64,000 nt of DNA from Nitrospira sp. (GTDB lineage Bacteria > Nitrospirota > Nitrospiria > Nitrospirales > Nitrospiraceae): the NCBI GenBank assembly GCA_005239465.1, contig SPAW01000035.1, positions 124,001 to 188,000 of the forward strand, written 5' to 3'. A program made the position numbers and the translations under genes. The notes under the pieces were generated by a model, which saw only the letters and a program-made list of their open reading frames with translations, made no database searches and was not told where the DNA came from. Below, piece after piece: positions 35,482 to 42,579 of this stretch (the stretch's first letter is position 1; each line of letters starts with the position of its first letter).

Positions 35482-36353
35482 ATGCACGTCCCAACGCCCC
35501 AGACAAATCCTCCTCACAAACTGGACGAGGAAACCGAGAAGCTCCAGACGCGCCTATGCTGGCTGGTGGGACAAGCCATCGCCGACTATCGTCTCATTGA
35601 GGACGGTGACAAGGTCATGGTCTGTCTGTCAGGCGGTAAGGACAGCTATGGCTTACTCGATATCCTGCTCGTTCTGCAACGTCGCGCACCAATTCGCTTT
35701 GACCTGGTCGCGTCAACCTCGACCAAAAGCAGCCGGGCTTTCCAGCGCATATCCTGCCTGAGTACCTGACAAGCCGGGGAATCCCGTTCCACATTGAGTC
35801 GCGCGATACCTACTCGATTGTGAAACGACTCATCCCTGAAGGGCAAACGACCTGCTCGTTGTGCTCGCGTTTGCGACGGGGACATCTCTATCGCATCGCC
35901 ACTGAACTAGGCGCCACCAAGATCACGTTGGGACATCACCGTGATGATATTGTCGAGACCTTGTTCTTGAACCTGTTCTATACAGGCAAGCTGAAGGCAA
36001 TCCCGCCTAAGTTGCGCTCCAAGGACGGGCGTCATCGTGTCATCCGACCACTGGCTTTCGTGAAAGAGGCGGACCTAGCGCGGTATTCGGAACTGCGGGC
36101 TTTCCCCATCATTCCATGCGACCTCTGTGGGTCACAGGAGGATCTGAAGCGGAAAAAAGTGAAGGCGTTTCTCCATGAGTGGGAGCAGGAATCACCGGGA
36201 TGCTCCGATAGTATCGCAGCCGCCCTGGCCAACGTCGCACCCTCGCTGTTGATGGATCCCCAGCTCTTTGACTTCAGCACACGCGACTCGACGACAGAAA
36301 ACGCACTAGAGGGAGACGCCTGGCTGGACCAAGAACCAGCGACCACGCACTGA
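35482..36353 (+). pseudogene. ttcA: tRNA 2-thiocytidine synthetase TtcA gene, frameshifted
   Basis: The first frame gives a TtcA N-terminus with the PP-loop [16 protein letters not shown] and stops at 35769. From base 35712 the +1 frame reads on without a break ([19 protein letters not shown], then [18 protein letters not shown] and [20 protein letters not shown]) to a TGA at 36351-36353. One G is missing after GGTCGCG at about 35712. TtcA thiolates C32 of some tRNAs using ATP and an Fe-S cluster held by CxxC pairs, and both CSLC and CDLC are here. Apart from the single indel the gene looks intact, so an assembly error is as likely as a pseudogene. Confidence 0.85.
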
Positions 36354-37105
36354 AACCATGCTCCGTTTTCAATACAACGGTCAAGGAGTCAAGAAATGTA
36401 TGGATTCACTGTAAAAATGGGTTTGGCTGCGGGGAAGGGGTACCAACGTAATTTAACTCCGTCAATCCGGATCATGCTACCATGAGCTGCGCCGGTTCCA
36501 GGCACCCGCTACCTGACTCATCTGGGCCCACCATTCGTGTCCCGCTGAGAGCCACGCAGGCCGAACCAAAGCACGGCAACACCAAGAACTAAAGTCTGCC
36601 TACTAACGCGGTACCCTCTTCCTCCACTCCCACGGTGGTATTGGATTTGGCTCAACCCATAATCCTTTCTTCCCCTCTCTCGCATCCTTCTCTAGTTGCT
36701 CCAGCACTGTATCTCCCGGCGCATATTTCTTGTACCACCAGCACCAGCAATGGACGACAAGGCGTACGGCGAGACCCCCCCTGGATGCGTCCCTGCCCGA
36801 TAGCTTCGGCTCCGTGTCCAGATTAGTAAGGAGAAGACAAAAAATTGTTTAGGGCAGAGCCAGGCTGAAGATCTGGGCAGGAGGCAGGGCAGGAGCTGCC
36901 CAGATTCAGACAGGGAACGGGCTGAATTATCAGCATATTACACCGGGGGAAACTCTCGGTCATTCCCGCAATTCCCGGTTGGAGGAAGGGGCATTGGACT
37001 TGCTCCACAGATTTGATCGTGCTTCGGACGACGCCTCCCAACGAGAGACGCCGCCAGGCCTCTGGGAGACTATCACTCACGACAACACATGGAGCGGGAG
37101 GACTT
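36354..37105. other. 750-bp gap with no recognisable gene
   Basis: No frame here has coding character, a ribosome binding site or similarity I can name. I see no tRNA and no clear terminator after ttcA. The stretch GCTGCGGGGAAGGGG near 36427 resembles the tRNA-like words nearby but does not fold as a tRNA. The promoter of the lipoprotein gene at 37106 probably lies at the right end. Confidence 0.45.
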
Positions 37106-37540
37106 ATGATGAAAAAGCTACTGCTAACTGGAATCGGGGCCCTCATGCTTGCAGGATGTACCACAGACGGGCGCAGTCCCAACGTCGGCGTCGGAGTATC
37201 GGTTGGAGGCGGTGCGCCGCCGGTCATCGTAGAGGCGCCGCGAGGCGGCCCGCCGCCCTGGGCCCCCGCGCATGGGCGACGAGCGAAGGAAGCCTATCGT
37301 TATAATTACTATCCGTCGAGCGGCGTATACGTGAATGTCAGTACAGGAAGCTATTTCTACATGAATGGGGGCTCCTGGCAAGTAGCCATGACGCTCCCCT
37401 CCACGGTGGTGCTTGATCAGGGCAACTACGTCAGCCTAGAGCTGGAGACCGATCGGCCATACATCTACTACGATGAACACAAGGTCAAGTATAAGGGGCA
37501 CGGTCGTGCCAAGAAACATGGCCATGGGAAAAAACACTGA
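37106..37540 (+). CDS. Putative lipoprotein with glycine-rich and basic tail
   Basis: MMKKLLLTGIGALMLAGC is a lipoprotein signal with an LAGC lipobox. A glycine/valine-rich part follows (NVGVGVSVGGGAPPV), then YRYNYYPSSGVYVNVSTG and SYFYMNGGSWQVA, which resemble the tyrosine-rich strands of small periplasmic envelope proteins. The C-terminus is very basic (HGRAKKHGHGKKH). GGGAGG lies seven to ten bases upstream of the double ATG. I do not recognise a specific family. Confidence 0.65.
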   Translation: MMKKLLLTGIGALMLAGCTTDGRSPNVGVGVSVGGGAPPVIVEAPRGGPPPWAPAHGRRAKEAYRYNYYPSSGVYVNVSTGSYFYMNGGSWQVAMTLPSTVVLDQGNYVSLELETDRPYIYYDEHKVKYKGHGRAKKHGHGKKH

Positions 37541-37794
37541 AAAAAAGAGGATTAGCGGGGTGGGTTTGTGCTGGTGGCCTGGTCTGTGACCGAAAACCCA
37601 ACCGCTGGGCCACCAAGAACGTGAGGAACGGACTCGGATCTCACGTGGCGAGGAATCTCCTGTTCCGGGTCACTCTAACTAACCTGCGTGGGAGTTAGCC
37701 GCAGGCTCTTCGAAACCGCTGCTTCTCGGCCAGCAGACCGTCCCATGAGTACACTCCCGACTTGGAAGTCCTGCTCGTTCCCTGCGCCATTGCC

Positions 37795-38179
37795 TTAGAG
37801 GACCAAAGTAAAGTTCTTGGTTGCATCCCCCCCCCCTGAAATATCCATATTGGGCGACTAAGTCATGTAACCACTCGCGGAGGCCTGGACCAGTACATCT
37901 CCGCAACCGATACAGGTTGCGGGGTAAACACGATCGGCAAGGATGCCTGTATGGGCCGAACAATGGCGGGGCAGTAGGTAGCGTCAGGTTGTATACGTAG
38001 TCGCCGGTTGGATCCCCCTCAACAATACAAGCAGTCTGCGATTGCACGGTGACGGTTGGACCGCTGTCGAGTGTTTGTTTCGCTGCAACCAACACGGTTT
38101 CATCATCGGTGGTCTGGTACAACGTTACTGTGCCGGTGATGCTCTGGGTTGTGGAGAAGGGCGGCAACGGGATTGGCAT
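37795..38179 (-). pseudogene. Decayed secreted beta-sandwich (carboxypeptidase-regulatory-like) protein gene
   Basis: From 38179 the frame reads TQSITGTVTLYQTTDDETVL, TVTVQSQTACIVEG and YVYNLTLPTAPPLFGP, regular beta-rich sequence. It then loses sense. Switching frame restores ASLPIVFTPQPVSVA, a second switch gives GDVLVQASASGYMT, and after a stop and a ten-base poly-G run the expected ending TKNFTLVL appears before a TAA at 37795-37797. At least three lesions are needed, so this is a true remnant. The run of ten C on the plus strand (37827-37836) is one lesion site. Confidence 0.5.
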
Positions 38180-38315
38180 GACGGCGGTACTGATTATCGT
38201 GGTGCTGGTGCTGCTCGTGACCTGGTCCCGGCGGCAGGCGGCTACCTGGAAGCGGTGCTCACTGGGCGCTATGAAGGGGTGTCGAAGCTGGCGGTCGGAG
38301 GAACATTAAATAATT

Positions 38316-38360
38316 TGGTTGCGGGGAGAGGATTTGAACCTCTGACCTTTGGGTTATGAG
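38316..38360 (-). other. Second copy of the 3' end of tRNA-fMet (attachment-site scar)
   Basis: On the minus strand this 45-bp piece matches the initiator tRNA from CTCATAACCCAAAGG in the anticodon loop through the T arm and acceptor to CCA. The sequence to its right does not continue as a tRNA. The complete tRNA gene lies on the same strand at 41757-42492. A tRNA 3' end duplicated downstream of the intact tRNA is the usual mark left by a tRNA-targeting integrase. The piece reads CTCAT at the anticodon, as in an uninterrupted tRNA. Confidence 0.75.
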
Positions 38361-38634
38361 GCCGTTAAGTAGGATTCAGTAACACCCTGATCTTTGGCCT
38401 GGTTTCTCGCTTCTTCAATGTTTGCCAGTGATCACGTGATTCTATCCGTTGCAAAGATTTTTATAGATTCTGTATTTTCCGACGCCGTCTAGCACAGTTT
38501 TATCACAGTCTAGTGGGGTGCCCCCCTAGAGTGAGACTCTGCGAATTGGGATGAGAAATGGGGGACAGGCTGAATTTCCGCTGAGTCGCTCGAACTGGGA
38601 TGATGTGAGGAGATACGGAGGCACCACACGCCCA

Positions 38635-38850
38635 TCACGGAGTCTCTCGACCCACAGGCCTGCCGAAGTCGAGTTCCTTGTGTACGTTGCGCGGGGTTAG
38701 ACGCTTGACCAGATCCTCCAGCCGATAGATTCGGCGTCCGTGAGATCTCAGCACGAGCGTTCCTTTCCGCACATCGATTTCCAAGTCATCCTTCGTCGCG
38801 GCGATGGTCGCGCGTGTCCTCTGAGCCGGATCAATGCGTGTCGCATGAAA
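38635..38850 (-). pseudogene. MazE/AbrB-type antitoxin, N-terminally truncated
   Basis: The last 52 residues (DDLEIDVRKGTLVLRSHG, then RIYRLEDLVKRLTPRNVHK and FGRPVGRE) are the C-terminal half of a MazE antitoxin, including the part that wraps the MazF toxin. The N-terminal DNA-binding half, normally starting with a KWGNS motif, is missing. The frame upstream is unrelated. It lies just downstream of a complete PemK/MazF-like gene, but that toxin has its own different antitoxin. Confidence 0.55.
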
Positions 38851-38917
38851 TGGTGGCATACGAATAGCATTCGACGAGCCAGCGTCAGCATCACGTCTCC
38901 CGACGAGGGTGAATGGG

Positions 38918-39256
38918 TTACCCCAGAATGGTGGTGAGGGCCTGTCGAAGGGCAGCTTGATCGGTCGACGTGAGTTGTCCAAGTTTTTTGAGGACGAGAG
39001 CTAGATCAATGGTGGTGAGGACCGGTTTGAGGACGGATGGCTTGAGCAACCCCGCACCCCGCCAGTCCTGGACCTGAACCTCGCCCACGGAGAGGGTCGA
39101 GGGTTGTTGACTCGTGACGGCCATGATGAGGAGATCTGGGCGTGCCCGGTGGTAGGCGGGGCTGCTGACAACCACGGCAGGGCGACGTTTGACGGCTGAC
39201 TGATCCGTGAAGGGAAAGGGGACTAAGACGAGATCCCCGAACTCATAGCCGGTCAT
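38918..39256 (-). CDS. PemK/MazF-family mRNA interferase toxin
   Basis: The protein MTGYEFGDLVLVPFPFTDQ, followed by KRRPAVVVSSPAYHRARPD and LLIMAVTSQ, is the MazF/PemK/CcdB-like SH3 barrel. GDLVLVPFPF and the RPAVVVS strand are family hallmarks. It has 112 residues from the ATG at 39256. The open frame extending to 39322 overlaps the antitoxin gene. MazF-type toxins cut single-stranded RNA at short motifs. It overlaps the antitoxin gene at 39243 by 14 bp on the same strand, in the usual antitoxin-toxin order. Confidence 0.8.
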   Translation of the reverse strand: MTGYEFGDLVLVPFPFTDQSAVKRRPAVVVSSPAYHRARPDLLIMAVTSQQPSTLSVGEVQVQDWRGAGLLKPSVLKPVLTTIDLALVLKKLGQLTSTDQAALRQALTTILG

Positions 39257-39449
39257 AATCGGCGTCGGCGGGGTTGTCCCAGACTCGCGTGAAGGCGGCT
39301 GTGGCAAGTTGTCCGGCGGCATGGGTCAGACCGCGCTCCTCCGCCTGACGGTGCGCCAGAAAGTCAACGAAATTTTCGACTTCGGCAAGCCGTTCCGGGG
39401 GCAGCTGCCGGAGTTTCTCTAAAATCGTCTGCTCGTACACCTTCGTCAT
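39243..39449 (-). CDS. Antitoxin partner (DUF2281-like)
   Basis: A 68-residue protein: MTKVYEQTILEKLRQLPPER, LAEVENFVDFLAHRQAEE, and a flexible end with WDNPADADYDRL. The LPPERLAEVENFVDFL helix is typical of small DUF2281-type antitoxins that accompany PemK-like or PIN toxins. The acidic C-terminus probably binds the toxin. It is the first gene of the pair, overlapping the toxin by 14 bp. The start ATG at 39449 gives a normal length; upstream frame to 39566 is not coding-like. Confidence 0.7.
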   Translation of the reverse strand: MTKVYEQTILEKLRQLPPERLAEVENFVDFLAHRQAEERGLTHAAGQLATAAFTRVWDNPADADYDRL

Positions 39450-39520
39450 GTGAGCCTCTTCTATCATGATGAGCCTACATGCCTCCGAACTAAAGATCAA
39501 TTGTTTCTCTACGGCTGACC

Positions 39521-39810
39521 TACGATGCCGCCGACAACGTTGCCACGTCCCCTGATCACCTCTCACACATCACGGCCTTTGAGTACGACGCCAAGAACCG
39601 ACTGGAGAAAGTCACGGACCCCCTGAACGGCATCACCCCGTACACCTACTACGGCAACGGCCATTGGATGACCGTCAAGGACGCGAAGAACCACCCCACG
39701 GCCTTTGCCTACGATAGCTGCGATCGGCCTGTGAGCGCCACCGACACGCTTCGCCTGCGTAATCTCGCTCTGTCACGGCTTTCGCGACATGCTCGTCCAT
39801 ATAGAACCTG
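39521..39810 (+). pseudogene. RHS/YD-repeat protein fragment
   Basis: Without a start codon, the plus strand reads YDAADNVATSPDHLSHI, FEYDAKNRLEKVTDPLNG, then YYGNGHWMTVKDAKNH and FAYDSCDRPVSATDTL. These are three YD (RHS) repeats of a large secreted polymorphic toxin or wall-associated protein. Sense is lost after about 39760, and the frame stops at 39808-39810. Neither end of the gene is present, so it is a leftover from a deletion. Confidence 0.7.
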
Positions 39811-39816
39811 ATCCGG

Positions 39817-40116
39817 TCAGCCACCGATCTTGCCGCTCAGTTTGGACTTGATCCGCTTCCGAAGTTCGGCGACATAAGATTCGTCGGCCAAGATGGCCTC
39901 ATCGATCTCCTGACGGTGATCGTAGTAGTACGTCAGTGCGGCATAGACATCGGCCAAGGTCAATCCGTGGTCGGAGGCGATCTCATCTGCGCTCAGACCC
40001 ATGCGCTCATGCCAGATGATGATGTCTTGCACCGTAATACGGTGTCCTGCGATCCGAGGTTTCCCACCCGCCACTTCCTGGGAAATCGCGATATGCGGTG
40101 TCGTCATAATGTCCAT
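39817..40116 (-). CDS. DUF433 antitoxin-like protein
   Basis: The 99-residue protein has HIAISQEVAGGKPRIAGHRI, VQDIIIWHERMGLSADEIA and LTLADVYAALTYYYDHRQEI, the standard DUF433 winged-helix sequence. DUF433 proteins are usually antitoxins paired with a DUF5615 PIN-like nuclease gene directly downstream. Here the downstream neighbour is the RHS fragment, so the partner has been lost and the gene is an orphan. GGAGGG five bases before the ATG at 40116 supports the start. Confidence 0.8.
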   Translation of the reverse strand: MDIMTTPHIAISQEVAGGKPRIAGHRITVQDIIIWHERMGLSADEIASDHGLTLADVYAALTYYYDHRQEIDEAILADESYVAELRKRIKSKLSGKIGG

Positions 40117-40325
40117 GGTGGCCCTCCGCAGAAGGAAATGACCCCATTATAAGCGAGAGGAGCATCCCCTTCCATGAAAAAGGGGACCCGCGGGGTGAGG
40201 GGGCAAGCACGGGAGAGGCAGTCAACGATGCATGGGCGAGAATCGGGGACATGCTGCTTTCTGAATGTCCGACGAATCGATGGAGGCGTGGAGTGATGTG
40301 AGGAGATACGGGGAACGCCGGCTCA

Positions 40326-40420
40326 TCACAGCGCCTCTCGACCCACAAGCCTGCCGAAGTCGAGTTCCTTGTGTACGTTGCGCGGGGTTAGACGCTCGAC
40401 CAGGTCCTCCAGCCGAGAGA
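40326..40420 (-). pseudogene. Second MazE-like antitoxin 3' fragment
   Basis: The minus strand reads SRLEDLVERLTPRNVHK, then ELDFGRLVGREAL and TGA at 40326-40328, nearly the same as the end of the fragment at 38635. Nothing upstream continues the protein. It is the right-hand member of the 127-bp direct repeat. Confidence 0.6.
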
Positions 40421-40478
40421 AACGAAAATGTACCGGGAGTCTTTTGGGGCTGTCGCATGCTACAGAGTAGACAAGGTG

Positions 40479-40934
40479 TTAGCGTGGGCGCAGGCCTGGG
40501 AGAGCGTACAGGGATTGGTACCAGGCGACCAGAGCGGCGGTCCCGGAGATCATGAAATTGATCACAAGCTGCGGGAAGGCGACCAGCGGTCGCGATGGAT
40601 GCTCAACATCGAACGTGTAGAGCGGGGTCAGCACCGAAATCATCAGCGCCGTGATATTGACCGTACTCTCGGCCAGCGTCACCGGCGCCGACCAGGCGGG
40701 GAGCAGCCGAACCACCATGCCACACAGTAGGCAGGCCAGGTAGTAGACCATCCGCAATGTGGGATGGGCTGCAAACCCCACCGCGCGAACGTTTGCGCCG
40801 GCCAGCCAGTCGATCAACAGAAAGATGACCGACGCGAAATAGTAATATTGCGGCCACTGAAGTGGGCGAAAAGGCATGCCCTGATCGAACCAGAAAACCC
40901 CTCGCGCGTCTATCTTTTCCCCACTTTCGGCCAC
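40479..40934 (-). CDS. Unrecognised small membrane protein
   Basis: I do not recognise this protein. Starting at a GTG at 40934 with GAGGA about eight bases upstream, it has 151 residues and four likely membrane helices: YYYFASVIFLLIDWLAG, MVYYLACLLCGMVVRLLP, VNITALMISVLTPLYTF and LVINFMISGTAALVAWY. An ATG at 40877 (MPFRPLQWPQ) is an alternative start. It is divergent from the secreted protein gene at 41131, and both lie at the tRNA-proximal end of the island, so they may be a functional pair. Confidence 0.55.
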   Translation of the reverse strand: MAESGEKIDARGVFWFDQGMPFRPLQWPQYYYFASVIFLLIDWLAGANVRAVGFAAHPTLRMVYYLACLLCGMVVRLLPAWSAPVTLAESTVNITALMISVLTPLYTFDVEHPSRPLVAFPQLVINFMISGTAALVAWYQSLYALPGLRPR

Positions 40935-40999
40935 ATTGGCGATCCTCGTTCAGAAAAAAAGAAACGACAATATGCTGGGACTTTTGGGGAGTTCGAGCC

Positions 41000-41028
41000 T
41001 TGACAGATGGGATTTTATCGAATTGAAT
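41000..41028 (+). promoter_or_regulatory. Possible sigma-70-type promoter for the gene at 41131
   Basis: TTGACA at 41000-41005 is followed after 17 bases by TTGAAT (41023-41028), a fair -10 box. The leader to the ATG would be about 95 bases. It is based on sequence alone. Confidence 0.3.
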
Positions 41029-41130
41029 GATTACCATGGATACAATCAGTAGGCATTTTGATCGGGAGTTTTTCCCGGTACAGGGGTAATCGCGATTCAC
41101 AACTTCTTTCTTCCTAAGGAGGTAAGGATC

Positions 41131-41697
41131 ATGGCCGCAATACCGAACGCAACCAGGGTTCTCATTCTTTTAGCGGCACTCTACCCCGGCATCGCTGCGG
41201 CGCATGGAAGTGTGGCACTTGAAGAGGATACCTGCGTGCGCCGGGTAGGTGGAAACCTAGTACATTTCAACGCCTACCAGCCGCAATATGAAGCGAAAGC
41301 TCAGTACTGCACGGAAATTCCTGGGGAAGGTGACACTTTTCTGGTTGTGGATCTCGTGGATCCTGGGCTGCGCAACTTGCCGGTGGGGATTCGGGTTGTG
41401 AGGGCTCTCAATGAGGCAGCAGAAGGTCAGACGGTGGCGTACTGGCCTCCGGTCGCGCACCCCGACGGAGTGGTCAGGGGCGAAGCCAAGCTGGTCAAGG
41501 GGCTGTATAAGTTAATCATCACCCCGGAAGGGTTCAGCCCTTCGTCCTACCTGTTGCGGGTGCAGCAGATCGACTATGGGAAAATTGCGCGTAAAGCGGT
41601 AGGCCCACTGACCGTGCTGCTCCTACTCACCCTGATCCTGTATGAACTCTCGAAATCGAAGCGATTCCAGAATTGGTGGGCTTCCGTTCATTCGTAG
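41131..41697 (+). CDS. Unrecognised exported protein with C-terminal membrane anchor
   Basis: The 188-residue protein has a signal peptide (VLILLAALYPGIAAAHG), a periplasmic beta-rich domain with two cysteines (DTCVRRVGGNLVHFNAYQ and AQYCTEIPGEGDTFLVVDLV) that could form a disulfide, and a C-terminal helix (VLLLLTLILYELSKS) followed by basic residues. It should be anchored in the inner membrane facing the periplasm. AAGGAGGTAAGG directly upstream is a very strong ribosome binding site, so it is probably made in quantity. The mature protein begins with His after the signal, a position sometimes used for copper binding, but no function can be assigned. Confidence 0.65.
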   Translation: MAAIPNATRVLILLAALYPGIAAAHGSVALEEDTCVRRVGGNLVHFNAYQPQYEAKAQYCTEIPGEGDTFLVVDLVDPGLRNLPVGIRVVRALNEAAEGQTVAYWPPVAHPDGVVRGEAKLVKGLYKLIITPEGFSPSSYLLRVQQIDYGKIARKAVGPLTVLLLLTLILYELSKSKRFQNWWASVHS

Positions 41698-41799
41698 AGT
41701 TCGAAGAGCGATACGAGAGGATCTGCTGTAACCTGTTGAAAGAGAAGAGAGAGGATTGGTTGCGGGGAGAGGATTTGAACCTCTGACCTTTGGGTTATG

Positions 41800-42458
41800 C
41801 GTACCACTTCAGCTTTCGCTGCCCGGGTAAACCGGTTTGTGGTCTGGACTTTCTCTTCACCCTCGAACCGGCTGTGCCGTCGTTAGGGTGCCTGCCATTA
41901 AGTCTCTACACCTTCTCTCAAGCGTAAATCGGCTTAAGAGCTTGGCTCGGGATTACCTTGCGACCGGCTTCCCCGAGTTTGACAGGTTGTCGCGCAGGAG
42001 TTTCCTTCTGCGCAGCCCATTGCAGAATCAGGTTTCAAGCGTCACGGTATTCAGCGGAACGAGGTTTCCGTTGGCGCTTGTCAGCTTCAACCAGATGAAT
42101 TTCACTGGCGTAGCTGATGAACACGTCGACAGGAAACACGTAGAAGAGGTCACGATCAGAAACATAAGCCAAGGCAAACTCAAAATCCGACGGCCTGTAA
42201 ACTTCCCTGATCATCGCCCGCCGGTTGGTTTTGGTTCGTCTATTATCCACCACATGATTCCCACGTGATGGATCGAACCAAGCGCACTTGACCTGTACCC
42301 TGACGAGAGTTCGATTCACATCAAAGACCAGATCGTACGGCAATCGGTCTCCGACTGGTTTCAGAACTCCCCAGCCATGCTTCAGTGCATGAAGAATAGC
42401 TGCTTGCTCTGCCAAGTCTCCTTATGAGCTTTGTGCTCATACCGACTCTGCGGAATTG
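41800..42458 (-). other. Group I intron (IC3-like) in the anticodon loop of tRNA-fMet
   Basis: The 659-nt insert follows a U (U33) and ends in G, as group I introns do. Its last 230 nt carry the conserved core in order: GACAACCTGTCAAACTCGGG, AATCCCGAGCCAAG, the R-type GTAGAGACTTAATGG (about 41908), the S-type AAGAGAAAGTCCAGACC (about 41855), whose AGTC pairs with GACT to form P7, and a terminal AGCGAAAGCT hairpin (41811-41820) like P9. These closely resemble the cyanobacterial tRNA-Leu intron core. GCGCAG and CTGCGC flank a short loop as P2. A GGCT just before P2 could pair with the exon end GGCU as P1, which puts the endonuclease ORF in the P1 loop. Confidence 0.9.
42035..42415 (-). CDS. Intron-encoded homing endonuclease, PD-(D/E)XK (I-Ssp6803I-like)
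   Basis: The 126-residue protein AEQAAILHALKHGWGVLKP, then PYDLVFDVNRTLVRVQVKCAWFD, has the PD-(D/E)XK endonuclease core. E3, D28 in PYD and Q41-V-K43 match the pattern of I-Ssp6803I, where Gln replaces the usual acidic residue. That enzyme is encoded in the tRNA-fMet intron of Synechocystis and cuts intronless alleles. The start is TTG at 42415 with AAGGAG upstream, 43 nt into the intron. The stop lies just ahead of the ribozyme core, so expression and splicing need not conflict. Plus-strand ORFs here are shadows. Confidence 0.85.
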   Translation of the reverse strand: MAEQAAILHALKHGWGVLKPVGDRLPYDLVFDVNRTLVRVQVKCAWFDPSRGNHVVDNRRTKTNRRAMIREVYRPSDFEFALAYVSDRDLFYVFPVDVFISYASEIHLVEADKRQRKPRSAEYRDA

Positions 42459-42579
42459 AGCCCAACGAGCTACCAGGCTGCTCCACCCCGCGGGCGGATG
42501 ATAACAAAGCGTGGAATGGCAAGTCAAGCCAACGATTGCCAGCGTTGCATTCATGTGAGCACGGTGCTAAAGCGGTACC

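Larger units (their letters stand above)
38601..40420. repeat. Direct repeat pair of about 127 bp within the island
   Basis: Bases 38601-38727 and 40294-40420 both begin TGATGTGAGGAGATACGG and share CTGCCGAAGTCGAGTTCCTT and the next 40 bp almost exactly. Each includes the 3' end of a MazE-like antitoxin gene on the minus strand. They bracket a toxin-antitoxin pair, an RHS fragment and a DUF433 gene, which suggests duplication or recombination between related modules. Confidence 0.75.
41757..42492 (-). tRNA. Initiator tRNA-fMet(CAT), split by a group I intron
   Basis: Exon 1 (42492-42459) reads CGCGGGGTGGAGCAGC, CTGGTAGCTCGTTGGGCT. Exon 2 (41799-41757) reads CATAACCCAAAGGTC, AGAGGTTCAAATCCTCT, CCCCGCAACCA. 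Joined they form a perfect cloverleaf: acceptor GCGGGG/CCCCGC with an unpaired C1-A72, D stem GAGC/GCTC, anticodon stem TTGGG/CCCAA, T stem AGAGG/CCTCT, and CCA encoded. The C1-A72 mismatch and three G-C pairs beside the anticodon loop are initiator marks. The break falls between U33 and C34. The gene is divergent from fmt, whose product formylates this tRNA. Confidence 0.93.

Noticed and set aside
38042-38359. Plus-strand ORF of 105 aa ending in GRGFEPLTFGL
   Set aside because: The ending is the translation of the tRNA-fMet 3' fragment, a well-known artefact, and the rest is antisense to the decayed secreted-protein gene.
38316-38360. Possible complete tRNA at the left edge of the island
   Set aside because: Only the part from the anticodon to CCA is present; no 5' half can be found within 100 bp on the right.
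40603-41100. Minus-strand ORF of 165 aa
   Set aside because: It overlaps the four-helix membrane protein gene in another frame, has arginine/proline-rich shadow composition and crosses the likely promoter region.
41837-42268. Plus-strand ORF of 143 aa within the intron
   Set aside because: It is antisense to the endonuclease gene and the ribozyme core, starts at TTG and has no protein-like motif.
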